A DNA stretch of 64,000 bases, taken from assembly GCF_900078745.1 (NCBI RefSeq), contig NZ_FKII01000044.1:113386-177385 (forward strand), in the 5' to 3' direction. How positions within the stretch are numbered: the stretch's first letter is position 1; each line of letters starts with the position of its first letter. The DNA is from Candidatus Ichthyocystis sparus. Lineage in GTDB: Bacteria; Pseudomonadota; Gammaproteobacteria; Burkholderiales; 2013Ark19i. The notes beneath the pieces were generated by a model. The model searched no databases. It worked only from the letters and a program-made list of their open reading frames with translations, and was not told where the DNA came from. The position numbers and the translations under genes were made by a program. This document shows positions 1 through 8,420 of this stretch, in pieces.

Positions 1-592
1 TCATAAACTCCATATGTTCATGCAAAGTATTAGTAACTACTGAAACAGTTGGGCTGGCGGCTAGTAAAAGGGTAGGCATTTCTCCAGGATGATTCATTCC
101 AAATTCTATAACAGCAGCACGGTGTCTAGGATTGAGATTAAACAGCGTCTTTGGTATTCCAATATGATTATTAAAATTTCCACATGTAGCTAAATAGTTG
201 TCCTCACCAAAAAATTCCGTGAAAATGGCAGAAATCATGGAGCGTACAGTTGTCTTGCCATTACTTCCAGCAACACATACTAAAGGAATAGAAAAATGCT
301 GGCGCCAGTAGGCTGCCATGTGCAGTAAAGCACGATTGGTATCGGGAACAACAACAGCTGAGGAACCAGATGGTAAGCTATCCAGAGAAGAAACTAGAAA
401 TGAGCGTATACCTTGTTTATGAGCACCAATAAGAAAGTCATGGCCATCAAAATTATTACCCTTGAGTGCAACAAACAAGGCCTCTGAAGATAAATACTCA
501 CATTTACGTGTATCAGTTTCAACACCGCAGAAGAACAAATCCTCCCCATAGCACTTCCCTCGTAGAACAGAAGCTAATCTAGACAAAGACAT
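1..592 (-). CDS. murF: MurF, UDP-MurNAc-tripeptide:D-Ala-D-Ala ligase (partial)
   Basis: This cytoplasmic Mur ligase adds the D-Ala-D-Ala dipeptide to the UDP-MurNAc-tripeptide, the last soluble step of peptidoglycan precursor synthesis. Reading the reverse strand from the ATG at 592 gives an open frame to the window edge (about 197 codons, so less than half of the usual ~450). It contains the N-terminal MurF fold, the ATP-binding motif GSNGKTTV, the motif CGNFNNHIG typical of MurF, and EFGMNHPGEM. It starts 5 bases after the murE stop, so it is very likely cotranscribed and translationally coupled with it. The C-terminal part lies to the left of the window. Confidence 0.93.
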   Translation of the reverse strand, partial: MSLSRLASVLRGKCYGEDLFFCGVETDTRKCEYLSSEALFVALKGNNFDGHDFLIGAHKQGIRSFLVSSLDSLPSGSSAVVVPDTNRALLHMAAYWRQHFSIPLVCVAGSNGKTTVRSMISAIFTEFFGEDNYLATCGNFNNHIGIPKTLFNLNPRHRAAVIEFGMNHPGEMPTLLLAASPTVSVVTNTLHEHMEFM

Positions 593-597
593 CTTAA

Positions 598-2076
598 TCA
601 CAAATTATTCCTTTCTCTAAGCGCTTTAAGAGCCACAACCTGATCTGAAAATGGATATCGTACTGAAGCAATTTCTTGGTAATTTTCGTGACCCTTTCCC
701 ATTATGATTACAGCGTCACCAATGTCAGCAGACAAAATAGTATTAACAATTGCATCATGACGATCAGGAATAACTGAAACAGAAGAATCTTTTATATTAC
801 AACCGGATAGAATATCAAAGATAATTTGTCCTGAGTCTTCTCCCCTGGGATTATCTTCCGTGATAACCACTTTATCAGCAAGCGAACAAGCAATTAGACC
901 CATCTGAGAGCGCTTAGAACGATCACGTTCACCACCACAACCGAAAATACAAATTAGTCTTTGATCATCACGAAGCCAACCTCTAACCATCTTTAAAACT
1001 GCAGACATAGCACCAGGAGTATGCGCATAATCCACCCAAACTAAACAATCATCCGTATCCTGATGAACTGGTTCGAAACGTCCGGGTAAAGAAGGTAAGT
1101 TAACAACATGCGGGAAAATATTTTCCCATGATAATCCATGCGCTACCATAGTTGACAAGACAGCTAAAAAATTGTAGAGATTATGCTGACCACGTATAGG
1201 GAGTACAATGGGCGTTGCTTCGCCAAAAATCGATATTTTACACCTAATACCCGCATCATTTATTACCACTTCAGATGCTGATATGTCATGGTCAAACATT
1301 GGATCAAGACCAAAAGTCACTCTTTCCTTATTGCAAACGTGATGTGATGAAAGTAGGTATTGACCGAAGGGATCATCACTATTGATTACAGCGCAATCAA
1401 AATCACGTTTAAACAATAGCTCCTTAGATCTTGCATAGTTATCTCTATTTTTGTGATAGTCCATATGGTCAGTATGCAAATTTGTAAGAACAGCCACATC
1501 AATATCTATGCACTGCAGTCGATCTTGTTCTAAACCTATAGAAGATGCTTCGAGTGCAACATGTGTAATACCTTGTTTTTCAAAATCAGATAAGTAATCG
1601 TGCAAAGTTACGGCGTTTGGTGTTGTTAAGCCGTGAGGAAATAACCTTCCAGGATATCCCCATCCAAGAGTGCCAATAGAAGCCCCACGATAGCCACACT
1701 TGCCATATAAGAACGCCAGCCATGATACAACGGTAGTTTTACCATCCGTGCCAGTTACAGCAGTTATATTCATCCTAGATGAGGGGTTGTTGTACACATG
1801 GCAAGCAATTTCCCCTAAAGATGACACAATGTTAGGGTGTCCAACATTAGGACATACCAGCCCTCTGGGCCAAACAAAACCATCCACATTTTCATAAATA
1901 ACTGCAAAACACCCTTGTCCTATCGCTTCACGCAGATAGCACCTGCCATCAAAAACCAACCCAGGATAGGCCAGAAAAACGTCACCTGCTCTTACTTCTC
2001 GTGAATCAGTAACCAATCTTCTAACAGAAGATACGCCTTGAAAAAGCAATTGCTCAAAAATTATATGAACACTCAT
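598..2076 (-). CDS. murE: MurE, UDP-MurNAc-L-Ala-D-Glu:meso-DAP ligase
   Basis: This Mur ligase adds the third stem-peptide residue in the cytoplasm. The central domain has the P-loop TGTDGKTTV and a C-terminal domain carries DNPRGED; the DNPR signature in MurE indicates meso-diaminopimelate as substrate, as in Gram-negative bacteria. GKGHENYQ near the end is also typical. Length (about 492 residues) is normal. I chose the ATG at 2076; a TTG two codons upstream (2082) directly abuts the ftsI stop and cannot be excluded. It sits between ftsI and murF in the standard order, with essentially no spacing, which implies one transcript. Confidence 0.95.
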   Translation of the reverse strand: MSVHIIFEQLLFQGVSSVRRLVTDSREVRAGDVFLAYPGLVFDGRCYLREAIGQGCFAVIYENVDGFVWPRGLVCPNVGHPNIVSSLGEIACHVYNNPSSRMNITAVTGTDGKTTVVSWLAFLYGKCGYRGASIGTLGWGYPGRLFPHGLTTPNAVTLHDYLSDFEKQGITHVALEASSIGLEQDRLQCIDIDVAVLTNLHTDHMDYHKNRDNYARSKELLFKRDFDCAVINSDDPFGQYLLSSHHVCNKERVTFGLDPMFDHDISASEVVINDAGIRCKISIFGEATPIVLPIRGQHNLYNFLAVLSTMVAHGLSWENIFPHVVNLPSLPGRFEPVHQDTDDCLVWVDYAHTPGAMSAVLKMVRGWLRDDQRLICIFGCGGERDRSKRSQMGLIACSLADKVVITEDNPRGEDSGQIIFDILSGCNIKDSSVSVIPDRHDAIVNTILSADIGDAVIIMGKGHENYQEIASVRYPFSDQVVALKALRERNNL

Positions 2077-2082
2077 GAACAA

Positions 2083-3807
2083 TCACTCGATAATACCGGA
2101 TGGATCATCCCTATCAGGAGAAACAATAAAACGACGCAAGGCAGAAAGCATAATGGAGTGAAAAACGGGAGCCGCAACACTACCACCATAGTGATTAACC
2201 CCCCTTGGGTCATCAATCATAACACCAACAACGAAACGTGGATGTGACAACGGTGCAAGACCGACAAAAGACGCTACGTAACGATGCACATAGTGCCCAT
2301 CGCGTACTTTATAGGCTGTGCCAGTCTTGCCTCCAACACTATAGCCATCAATTCTTGCCTGCAATGCGGTTCCACCACTTTCAACAACAGTAGCCAAAAT
2401 TTTTAGCATCTTGTTAATTGTTTCAGCAGAAAACACGAAACGACCAATGGCAGCTTTATCAGTTTTAAGAATAGTTAACGGGATAATCTGACCATGACGT
2501 GCAAAAACAGTGTATGCCCGCACTAATTGTGCAAGGGTTACAGAGATTCCTTGGCCGTAAGAAATAGTCACCTGCTCAATCGGTCTCCACTTACTATCAT
2601 CTTTCAACATGCCAATTGCCTCACCGCCAAAGCCTACTCCAGTAGCTCTACCAAAACCCAAATTCTGTAACATTTTACCCATAGAAGAGTGATCCAACAT
2701 AAGCGCTATCTTAGCCATACCAACATTGCTAGATTTTTGAACAACTTGCGTTACAGTCAAATGATCTGAGGAATGCATATCTGAAATTCGTACTAATCCC
2801 AATCTAAAGTAACCTCCATTGGTACTAATAACAGTGTCTGGAACAACCTTGTGCTGTTCTATTGCTAATGATACGGTAAAAGGTTTCATCGTAGATCCTG
2901 GCTCGAACATATCTGTGAAGGCACGGTTTCTAAAGCTAGACCATTTGAAGTGACGGCGATTATTGGGGTTTAGTGACGGCACATTTACCAAAGCTAATAT
3001 TTCTCCATTCAACGTATCAACAACCATTGCTGATCCAGCAATGGCATTAGTTTCTCTCACTTTTTCCAGGAGAACATTGTATGTTTCTTCTTGGAGATTA
3101 TGGTCGATAGAAAGTACTACATCCTTACCCTGTACTGGTACACGTATTGCTTCAACATCATCGACAGCACGTCCCTTCCTATCCCTCAGGACTCTCCTAG
3201 AACCTGAGGTACCACGAAGTGTCTGCTCAAATAGCCTCTCTACACCCTCTTGACCACTATCGTGTACATTATTTATCCCAATAAGTTGGGCTGAACTCTC
3301 CCGTGCTGGGTAGTATCGTTTGTAGTCTCGTTGTAAATAGATACCCGGAATATCAAGATCTGCAACCTGACGTGCGATATCGGGGAGCAGACCTTTCTTT
3401 ATACATACCCAGTCGGAGTGAGAATGAAGCTTTTCCTTCCAAAATGAACCCGTTATCTCCAATAAATCCCATAAAGTACTAATTCTCTGCTGCCTACTAA
3501 GATCATCCTTGAAGTGAGCCATTAAAAACTCAGTGGGCGATAGCCACACAGACCTCACAGGAACACTCATAGCTAGAACAACACCAGATCTATCCAAGAT
3601 TCGTCCCCGGATGGCTGGTATGTCAACAACGTGACTACTTATCTCTTGTCCCTTTTTTAGTAAATAATGATCAAGTACTGCTTGCAAGTAGATAGCACGC
3701 ACTAGCAAAATAACAAAACCTAAAAAAAAACAACCCTTAATAAAGTTAGTGCGCCACCGCGACAATTCTCCAGAACCTTTCCTACACTTCTCAAAATTTA
3801 ACTTCAC
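2083..3807 (-). CDS. ftsI: FtsI (PBP3), septal peptidoglycan transpeptidase
   Basis: This is the penicillin-binding protein that cross-links septal peptidoglycan in the divisome. One N-terminal membrane segment (about residues 22-42) is followed by the PBP dimerisation domain (motif RGRILDRSG near 67) and the transpeptidase domain. The three catalytic motifs are intact: STMK (Ser305, Lys308), SSN (359-361) and KTGT (494-497). The 574 residues match the family. The start is GTG at 3807, inside the ftsL stop (GTGA overlap), so translation is probably coupled to ftsL. Confidence 0.95.
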   Translation of the reverse strand: MKLNFEKCRKGSGELSRWRTNFIKGCFFLGFVILLVRAIYLQAVLDHYLLKKGQEISSHVVDIPAIRGRILDRSGVVLAMSVPVRSVWLSPTEFLMAHFKDDLSRQQRISTLWDLLEITGSFWKEKLHSHSDWVCIKKGLLPDIARQVADLDIPGIYLQRDYKRYYPARESSAQLIGINNVHDSGQEGVERLFEQTLRGTSGSRRVLRDRKGRAVDDVEAIRVPVQGKDVVLSIDHNLQEETYNVLLEKVRETNAIAGSAMVVDTLNGEILALVNVPSLNPNNRRHFKWSSFRNRAFTDMFEPGSTMKPFTVSLAIEQHKVVPDTVISTNGGYFRLGLVRISDMHSSDHLTVTQVVQKSSNVGMAKIALMLDHSSMGKMLQNLGFGRATGVGFGGEAIGMLKDDSKWRPIEQVTISYGQGISVTLAQLVRAYTVFARHGQIIPLTILKTDKAAIGRFVFSAETINKMLKILATVVESGGTALQARIDGYSVGGKTGTAYKVRDGHYVHRYVASFVGLAPLSHPRFVVGVMIDDPRGVNHYGGSVAAPVFHSIMLSALRRFIVSPDRDDPSGIIE

Positions 3808-4088
3808 GCTTTGTCTACCACTTTAGGAAAAAGTCTTACTGTTCTGGTATTTTGCGGAGTAACCAACCCTAATTTTCTGTTAGCAATCTTTTTAAGATTA
3901 AAACGCATGCTGTAATTTGTCTCTTCTAACTGCAATTGTGCAAAACGAACATCTAAATCTCTAGCTATTGATTGTTGCTGGGTAATTGCAAAATACAACT
4001 TGCGTGCCTGATAACGAGACATAACAAGTCCCACAGAACTTAATAGTAATACAACTACTAACACTATATCTAAAGGACCAAACCGCAC
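3804..4088 (-). CDS. ftsL: FtsL, cell division protein
   Basis: This small bitopic inner-membrane protein forms the FtsQLB complex that activates septal synthesis by FtsW/FtsI. The 94-residue product has a short cytoplasmic N terminus, one membrane helix (about residues 7-24) and a periplasmic coiled-coil segment ending in a motif typical of the family (KKIANRKLGLVTP). The start is GTG at 4088: an in-frame TGA lies just upstream and an AGGGG Shine-Dalgarno is about 7 bases away. An out-of-frame ATG at 4092 is a decoy. Position between rsmH and ftsI supports the call. Confidence 0.88.
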   Translation of the reverse strand: MRFGPLDIVLVVVLLLSSVGLVMSRYQARKLYFAITQQQSIARDLDVRFAQLQLEETNYSMRFNLKKIANRKLGLVTPQNTRTVRLFPKVVDKA

Positions 4089-4099
4089 GCATCACGCCC

Positions 4100-5017
4100 C
4101 TATATTTTCTCTGCCACTCGCAAAATAGCACTACGAGATCGTCTATTGTCTCTAACCTCTGCAGCACTAGGACGAAACCGCCCTATAAATTTCATAGATG
4201 GCACAGGTAACTCACATTCTTTCAGAGGAAGGAACCTCGGAACAACTGGATTAGCTAAGGACGAAATGAACCGCTTAACAATCCTATCCTCCAAGGAGTG
4301 AAAACTTATCACAATCAACCTTCCACCACTCATCAAAATACCACTTGACTGCGCAAGAACAGAACTCAGTTCTTCCAGTTCCTTATTAATATGAATTCTA
4401 ATAGCCTGAAAGACACGAGTCGCTGGATGCTGCCCCCTATCTACATAAGGTATAGCATTGGAAATTATATCTGCAAGTTGCTTGGTAGTTAATATGGCAG
4501 ACTTTCCCCTTTCTACGTCGATAGCATTCGCAATTCTTTTAGCAAATCTTTCCTCACCGTATTTACGAAAAACTGATTCCATTTCAGGAATTGTAGCAGC
4601 TGCAATCCAGTCAGATGCAGACTCCCCGGTAGAAGTCATTCTCATATCTAGAGGACCATCTTTAGCAAAGCTAAATCCTCTGCTGGGGTCGTCGATTTGT
4701 GGACTACTAACACCAAGGTCGGCAACTATATCTGACACTTTTTCGATCCCCAACTCCAGTAGGCGATTGCTCATTTCGCTAAAACGGGAATTTATAAAAG
4801 TGAACCTAGTATCATCAACTTGATCTGCTAATTTAGCTGCATCAGGATCCATATCGAATGCAAATAGTCTTCCCTCTTCAGGTAGTATTGACAAAATTGC
4901 CTTACTATGGCCGCCCCTACCGAAAGTGGCATCTACAACCACAGGAGGATGGCAGGTAGATAAGTTCTCTAATACAGAATGACACAAAACTGAATTATGA
5001 GTATATTGATTACTCAA
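4100..5017 (-). CDS. rsmH: RsmH (MraW), 16S rRNA m4C1402 methyltransferase
   Basis: The enzyme transfers a methyl group from S-adenosylmethionine to N4 of C1402 in the 16S rRNA P site. The SAM-binding motif VDATFGRGGHS (about residues 28-38), the signature ADLGVSSPQID followed by GFSF, and the C-terminal FHSLEDRIVK are all present; 305 residues is normal. The start codon is TTG at 5017, supported by GGAG about 9 bases upstream. It is the first gene of this division cluster: mraZ, which usually precedes it, is absent, and the next gene upstream (5050) is divergent. Confidence 0.94.
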   Translation of the reverse strand: MSNQYTHNSVLCHSVLENLSTCHPPVVVDATFGRGGHSKAILSILPEEGRLFAFDMDPDAAKLADQVDDTRFTFINSRFSEMSNRLLELGIEKVSDIVADLGVSSPQIDDPSRGFSFAKDGPLDMRMTSTGESASDWIAAATIPEMESVFRKYGEERFAKRIANAIDVERGKSAILTTKQLADIISNAIPYVDRGQHPATRVFQAIRIHINKELEELSSVLAQSSGILMSGGRLIVISFHSLEDRIVKRFISSLANPVVPRFLPLKECELPVPSMKFIGRFRPSAAEVRDNRRSRSAILRVAEKI

Positions 5018-5049
5018 GGGTATAAGTCTCCAATATCTTAGGATAGAAA

Positions 5050-5745
5050 ATGGATAAGATTGTCCTACGCAATCTAGTTAAGAAGGCTTTTGTAGGATTG
5101 TACGACTATGAACGATACCAAAAACAAACGATCTGCATACATGCAACGCTTCACTTACAAATAGCGGAGCATACCAAGTTTTCATCAAAGCCTGAGCTTG
5201 ATTACTCTGATGTTGTATTTGGAATTAACAAAATATTAGACGAAGAACGGTTCTTATTAGTAGAGGGGCTATCACACCGCATATTGGGCTACTTATTTGA
5301 GTATAGTCCCATAGATGCCGTGCACCTGCAAGTATTTAAGGATCGTCCAATAGAAAACATAGACAGCGTAGGAATAGAACTGTTTAGGACAAGACAAGAA
5401 TTTATGTCCAAAAAATGTGATCAAAATAGGGTCGTTGTAGTAAAGTCACACGCTCCGGATCCTAGCATAGCAACGGATATTATACAAATCCTCATAGAGA
5501 AAAAACTGATAGCGTGTGGTACACTTCTCCACGAATCTCTCACCACCTATTGTTGGGAAAATCAGACTCATACCCAGAGGGTTTTCCCTTTTGAGCTTAA
5601 AACCGTCGCAAGTGCTCTACAATCGGTTAGCCTTGTGATAAAGCAAAAGCACCCGGATATAGTGCCAGAAATAATAGTGCTCCCCGTTTCTAATGGCCTG
5701 GAGTCGTATCTGGAGTGGGTACAAAAATCTGTGGAGGCATTTTGA
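5050..5745 (+). CDS. FolB-CutA fusion: dihydroneopterin aldolase + CutA1-like domain
   Basis: One uninterrupted 231-residue frame carries two families. Residues 1 to about 118 match FolB (7,8-dihydroneopterin aldolase, folate synthesis): YDYER with Glu21, the VEGLSHRI segment with Glu72, and Lys97 where FolB has its catalytic lysine, although the usual KP is KDRP here. Residues about 127-231 match CutA1, a trimeric protein linked to divalent metal tolerance: IEKKLIACGTL, YCWE, HPDIVPEIIVLPV and YLEWV. ATG at 5050 has AGGA just upstream. The stop overlaps dsbD, reproducing the cutA-dsbD pairing known from enterobacteria, so the CutA half is in its expected context and FolB has been joined upstream. 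Both assignments are by motif reading. Confidence 0.85.
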   Translation: MDKIVLRNLVKKAFVGLYDYERYQKQTICIHATLHLQIAEHTKFSSKPELDYSDVVFGINKILDEERFLLVEGLSHRILGYLFEYSPIDAVHLQVFKDRPIENIDSVGIELFRTRQEFMSKKCDQNRVVVVKSHAPDPSIATDIIQILIEKKLIACGTLLHESLTTYCWENQTHTQRVFPFELKTVASALQSVSLVIKQKHPDIVPEIIVLPVSNGLESYLEWVQKSVEAF

Positions 5746-7532
5746 TGAGAAAAATCTGGCTAATACTACTCATTTCCTTCGCATTTCTCACTTTGGAATG
5801 TAGCACCGTTTCAGCCGAAGGTCTGGAAAATCTTACTTTTGGCGATAACTCCTCTAAGATTTTGTCTCCGGGAAAAGCCTTCAAAGTCCAAATTTATAAA
5901 AGTGGTGACACCATAAGAGTGCATATTGAGCCTGGGAGCGGAGTGTATGTATACAAGAATAGTATAAGCATATCTGTAAGACCATCTAGAGCCGCAACTA
6001 TAGGCTCTCTTTACTTGCCTGCCACTTACTCTCATATCAAAACCAGCTCTAATGGCTCTGAAGAGGTATATGAAGAGCCCGTAGTAATAACTGCAAAATT
6101 ACTAAAATCTAGTAAGCAAGCATTCACTATTTTTGTTAATTTAAAGGGGTGCTCATCAGCTGGTATCTGCTACCCCCCTCAAACTTATACCATGCATGTA
6201 AACAGTAAAACTGACATGCATGTAAACAATAAATCCTTATTAGCTAACAATGCTACAAAGTTTTGTGAATCAGATAGCCCCTCAGACAAAGACGGGGACT
6301 CTGGAAAGTTTTTTCATGGATTGGAAGCAAACAACTGGCTATATACTCTGCTGCTAATGTTTGGTTTGGGCATAATGCTAACGTTCACGCCCTGTGTTTT
6401 TCCCATGCTACCTATAATTTCATCAATTCTTGTGGGTCAAACTAAACTGTCTAGGTCCCGTAGTTTCTTCTTATCACTAGCCTATACCTTGGGCATGTGT
6501 ACCACCTACACAGTAGCTGGAATAGTATCTGCACTCAGCGGAACACTATTAGCCGCATGGCTACAAAGTCCAGTTGTCCTATCAATTTTCGCTCTCATTA
6601 TGGTGGCGTTATCATTGTCTCTATTTGGAGTATTTGAAATAGGAATACACTCCAAACTGTCTACTAAAATTTCCTCCATCAGTAACCGTCTTGAAGGTAG
6701 TACGTATAGCGGAGCTTTTGGTATAGGAGCTCTATCGGGTCTAGTGATAGGGCCGTGTATAGCTCCGCCCCTAGCTGGAACATTGCTGTACATAGCTAAG
6801 ACAGGAAATATGTGGATTGGGGGTACTGCCTTGTTTATGCTTGCATTAGGCATGGGAGTACCTTTAATAATAATTGGCATATCTGCAGATAAGATACTTC
6901 CCAAAGCAGGTGTGTGGATGGATAAAATAAAGCAAATTTGTGGTTTTTCTTTATTAGGATTAGCAGTATACATAGTATCTCCCGTGATCCCTCCCGTCTG
7001 GGCAACCATAGGGTACACACTTGTTGTTCTCGCATGTAGTGTATGGATAGGGTTCTTTGATGCTGGCACTCCTGCTCCTTTACGCTTTGTGGGTCTTCTA
7101 TGTTTGCTGTTTGGTATCGGCACGGGTTCTCAGTTATTAACGAGCGACTTTGCTGCAACTAAATCAGAAACTTCTATCGCACCTTACTTTACCCCTATCA
7201 AATCAGTGGAGCAGCTACATCAAGTGATAAAGCACCACCGCAAATCTCCAACTTTTATCAAAATAACTGCAAAGTGGTGTTCTTTGTGTAGAGAAATGGA
7301 AAGAACGACATTCCGTAATCCGGAGGTTATTAAAAAACTGGATAAGTTTGATAAATTCATTATCGATGTTTCTGACAACAATGCAGAAGATAGAGCCATG
7401 ATGAAAGAATACGGAGTCTTCGGACCACCAGCAATGATTATATATAACAAAAAATACGGTGATTCTTACGAAAAACTCATCGGCCTACACAATAGCAGCA
7501 GTCTATTAAAATCACTTAGTAGTAGTAAGTAA
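5745..7532 (+). CDS. dsbD: DsbD, thiol:disulfide interchange protein
   Basis: DsbD passes electrons from cytoplasmic thioredoxin across the inner membrane to periplasmic DsbC/DsbG and cytochrome c maturation. All three redox modules are present: a signal peptide (about 1-24), the periplasmic alpha domain with Cys136 and Cys142 (GCSSAGICYPP), a membrane core with Cys217 (TPCVFP) and Cys338 (GPCIAPP), and a C-terminal thioredoxin-like domain with CSLC (Cys512/Cys515). I start at the ATG at 5745, which overlaps the upstream stop and has GGAGG about 9 bases before it, rather than an upstream GTG. An 8-residue direct duplication (MHVNSKTD/MHVNNKSL) sits in the linker before the membrane domain. 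Confidence 0.95.
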   Translation: MRKIWLILLISFAFLTLECSTVSAEGLENLTFGDNSSKILSPGKAFKVQIYKSGDTIRVHIEPGSGVYVYKNSISISVRPSRAATIGSLYLPATYSHIKTSSNGSEEVYEEPVVITAKLLKSSKQAFTIFVNLKGCSSAGICYPPQTYTMHVNSKTDMHVNNKSLLANNATKFCESDSPSDKDGDSGKFFHGLEANNWLYTLLLMFGLGIMLTFTPCVFPMLPIISSILVGQTKLSRSRSFFLSLAYTLGMCTTYTVAGIVSALSGTLLAAWLQSPVVLSIFALIMVALSLSLFGVFEIGIHSKLSTKISSISNRLEGSTYSGAFGIGALSGLVIGPCIAPPLAGTLLYIAKTGNMWIGGTALFMLALGMGVPLIIIGISADKILPKAGVWMDKIKQICGFSLLGLAVYIVSPVIPPVWATIGYTLVVLACSVWIGFFDAGTPAPLRFVGLLCLLFGIGTGSQLLTSDFAATKSETSIAPYFTPIKSVEQLHQVIKHHRKSPTFIKITAKWCSLCREMERTTFRNPEVIKKLDKFDKFIIDVSDNNAEDRAMMKEYGVFGPPAMIIYNKKYGDSYEKLIGLHNSSSLLKSLSSSK

Positions 7533-7641
7533 CTACTTTTAGTTACCAGCTTATAGGATGAATCCATTAAGAGTACGTGCTTGATATGCACATATCTAGT
7601 GTCTAACATCTTATTTCGGGCATATAATTTTTCTATAGCTC

Positions 7642-7671
7642 TTGATTTAGGAAAAATGTTCCTCCTATATA
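7642..7671 (+). promoter_or_regulatory. Candidate sigma70 promoter of the acidic orphan gene
   Basis: TTGATT (7642-7647) and TATATA (7666-7671) are 18 bases apart, about 80 bases before the ATG at 7751. A second perfect -10 hexamer (TATAAT, 7623-7628) without a good -35 lies just upstream. Only consensus similarity supports this. Confidence 0.35.
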
Positions 7672-7750
7672 CCTTATATAAACTGTTTACTTATGTTACG
7701 TACAAATTAAACCTTGGCTAAGTAACTTAGCACACTGAGGAAAAATATAA

Positions 7751-8353
7751 ATGATCACCCATAACGGTCTTGAACCTATGGATAGTGTTCCTGAGGAGTA
7801 CGCTCATGCATTCTATGCACCTCTAGAGAAAGCATACCGTAAAGAGAATATCCATCGCGAGCATTTGCTATCGAATTCGAATAGTGCACCTGAGTTTGAT
7901 TTACCTCCAACAGTTGAGATATTTGCTCTAGACGGATTTTCTCAAAACAGGGAGGGTGAAGAAGAAGAGGAGGAGGAAGAAGAAAAGAGTGAATCTGATG
8001 GTGAAGTGCGGGTATTATCGCAAAAATCTAGTATAGGGGTCATGAGTGGGATACGGGAAGTAATGCCCACAGTAAAAACCAAGATAAGATCTAGTAGATA
8101 CAGGGTTATAGGCCTACATTCTCTATTAGTTTCCCACCTAACGGTAGACAGCACGCTATTAGTGCTAGTAGAGTCGGTGGCATCTGCTTTCCTCTCCTTA
8201 GGGCTAACCGCATTCAGGATTGCTCCCAGTAAAATGCGTGGGTTACCAGCTACGTACAACATGTGTATGTGCCACATAGCAGCTACATCATTTTCTATTT
8301 CCCATTCATTAGATGTACAAGACTCCGTATTGCCTAATTGTGATGTTGAATAA
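7751..8353 (+). CDS. Hypothetical protein with poly-glutamate tract
   Basis: I do not recognise this 200-residue protein. The N-terminal 65 residues are polar; residues 68-86 are strongly acidic with nine consecutive glutamates (70-78); the C-terminal half is more hydrophobic (about residues 118-150 rich in Leu, Val, Ser, Ala, enough for a membrane-inserting hairpin) and contains a CMCH cluster near 175. No signal peptide is visible. GAGGA lies about 10 bases before the ATG. It stands alone between conserved genes, with roughly 220 bases of AT-rich DNA upstream, as an insertion of lineage-specific DNA would. A secreted host-directed protein is possible but only inferred. The antisense frame (7942-8376) gives low-complexity serine runs and lacks support. 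Confidence 0.6.
   Translation: MITHNGLEPMDSVPEEYAHAFYAPLEKAYRKENIHREHLLSNSNSAPEFDLPPTVEIFALDGFSQNREGEEEEEEEEEKSESDGEVRVLSQKSSIGVMSGIREVMPTVKTKIRSSRYRVIGLHSLLVSHLTVDSTLLVLVESVASAFLSLGLTAFRIAPSKMRGLPATYNMCMCHIAATSFSISHSLDVQDSVLPNCDVE
7958..7984 (+). repeat. GAA/GAG triplet tract (9 Glu codons)
   Basis: Nine consecutive GAA or GAG codons in the order 3 GAA, 3 GAG, 3 GAA. It is a triplet microsatellite, so slippage would change the length of the acidic tract without breaking the frame. Confidence 0.8.
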
Positions 8354-8370
8354 GCATAATCAATATAAGC

Positions 8371-8392
8371 AAACAAGCACTTGTTTTTGTTT
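8371..8392 (+). terminator. Weak candidate terminator after the orphan gene
   Basis: AAACAA, a GCAC loop and TTGTTT form a 6-7 bp AT-rich hairpin followed by a T-rich stretch (TTGTTT). It lies between the orphan gene and the convergent hemL. The stem is weak, so termination is uncertain. Confidence 0.3.
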
Positions 8393-8420
8393 AGTAATTA
8401 TTTTTCGCAAGAGCAGGCAT

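Noticed and set aside
6506..7123. 205-codon minus-strand frame
   Set aside because: It lies wholly inside dsbD, whose cysteines and membrane helices are all conserved; composition is that of an antisense shadow.
7521..7540. Terminator after dsbD
   Set aside because: AGTAGT/ACTACT gives only a 6-bp AT-rich stem with a short T run; too weak to call.
7942..8376. Minus-strand 144-codon frame
   Set aside because: It is antisense to the acidic orphan gene and consists partly of serine runs produced by the GAA/GAG tract; it has no Shine-Dalgarno, whereas the plus-strand frame does.
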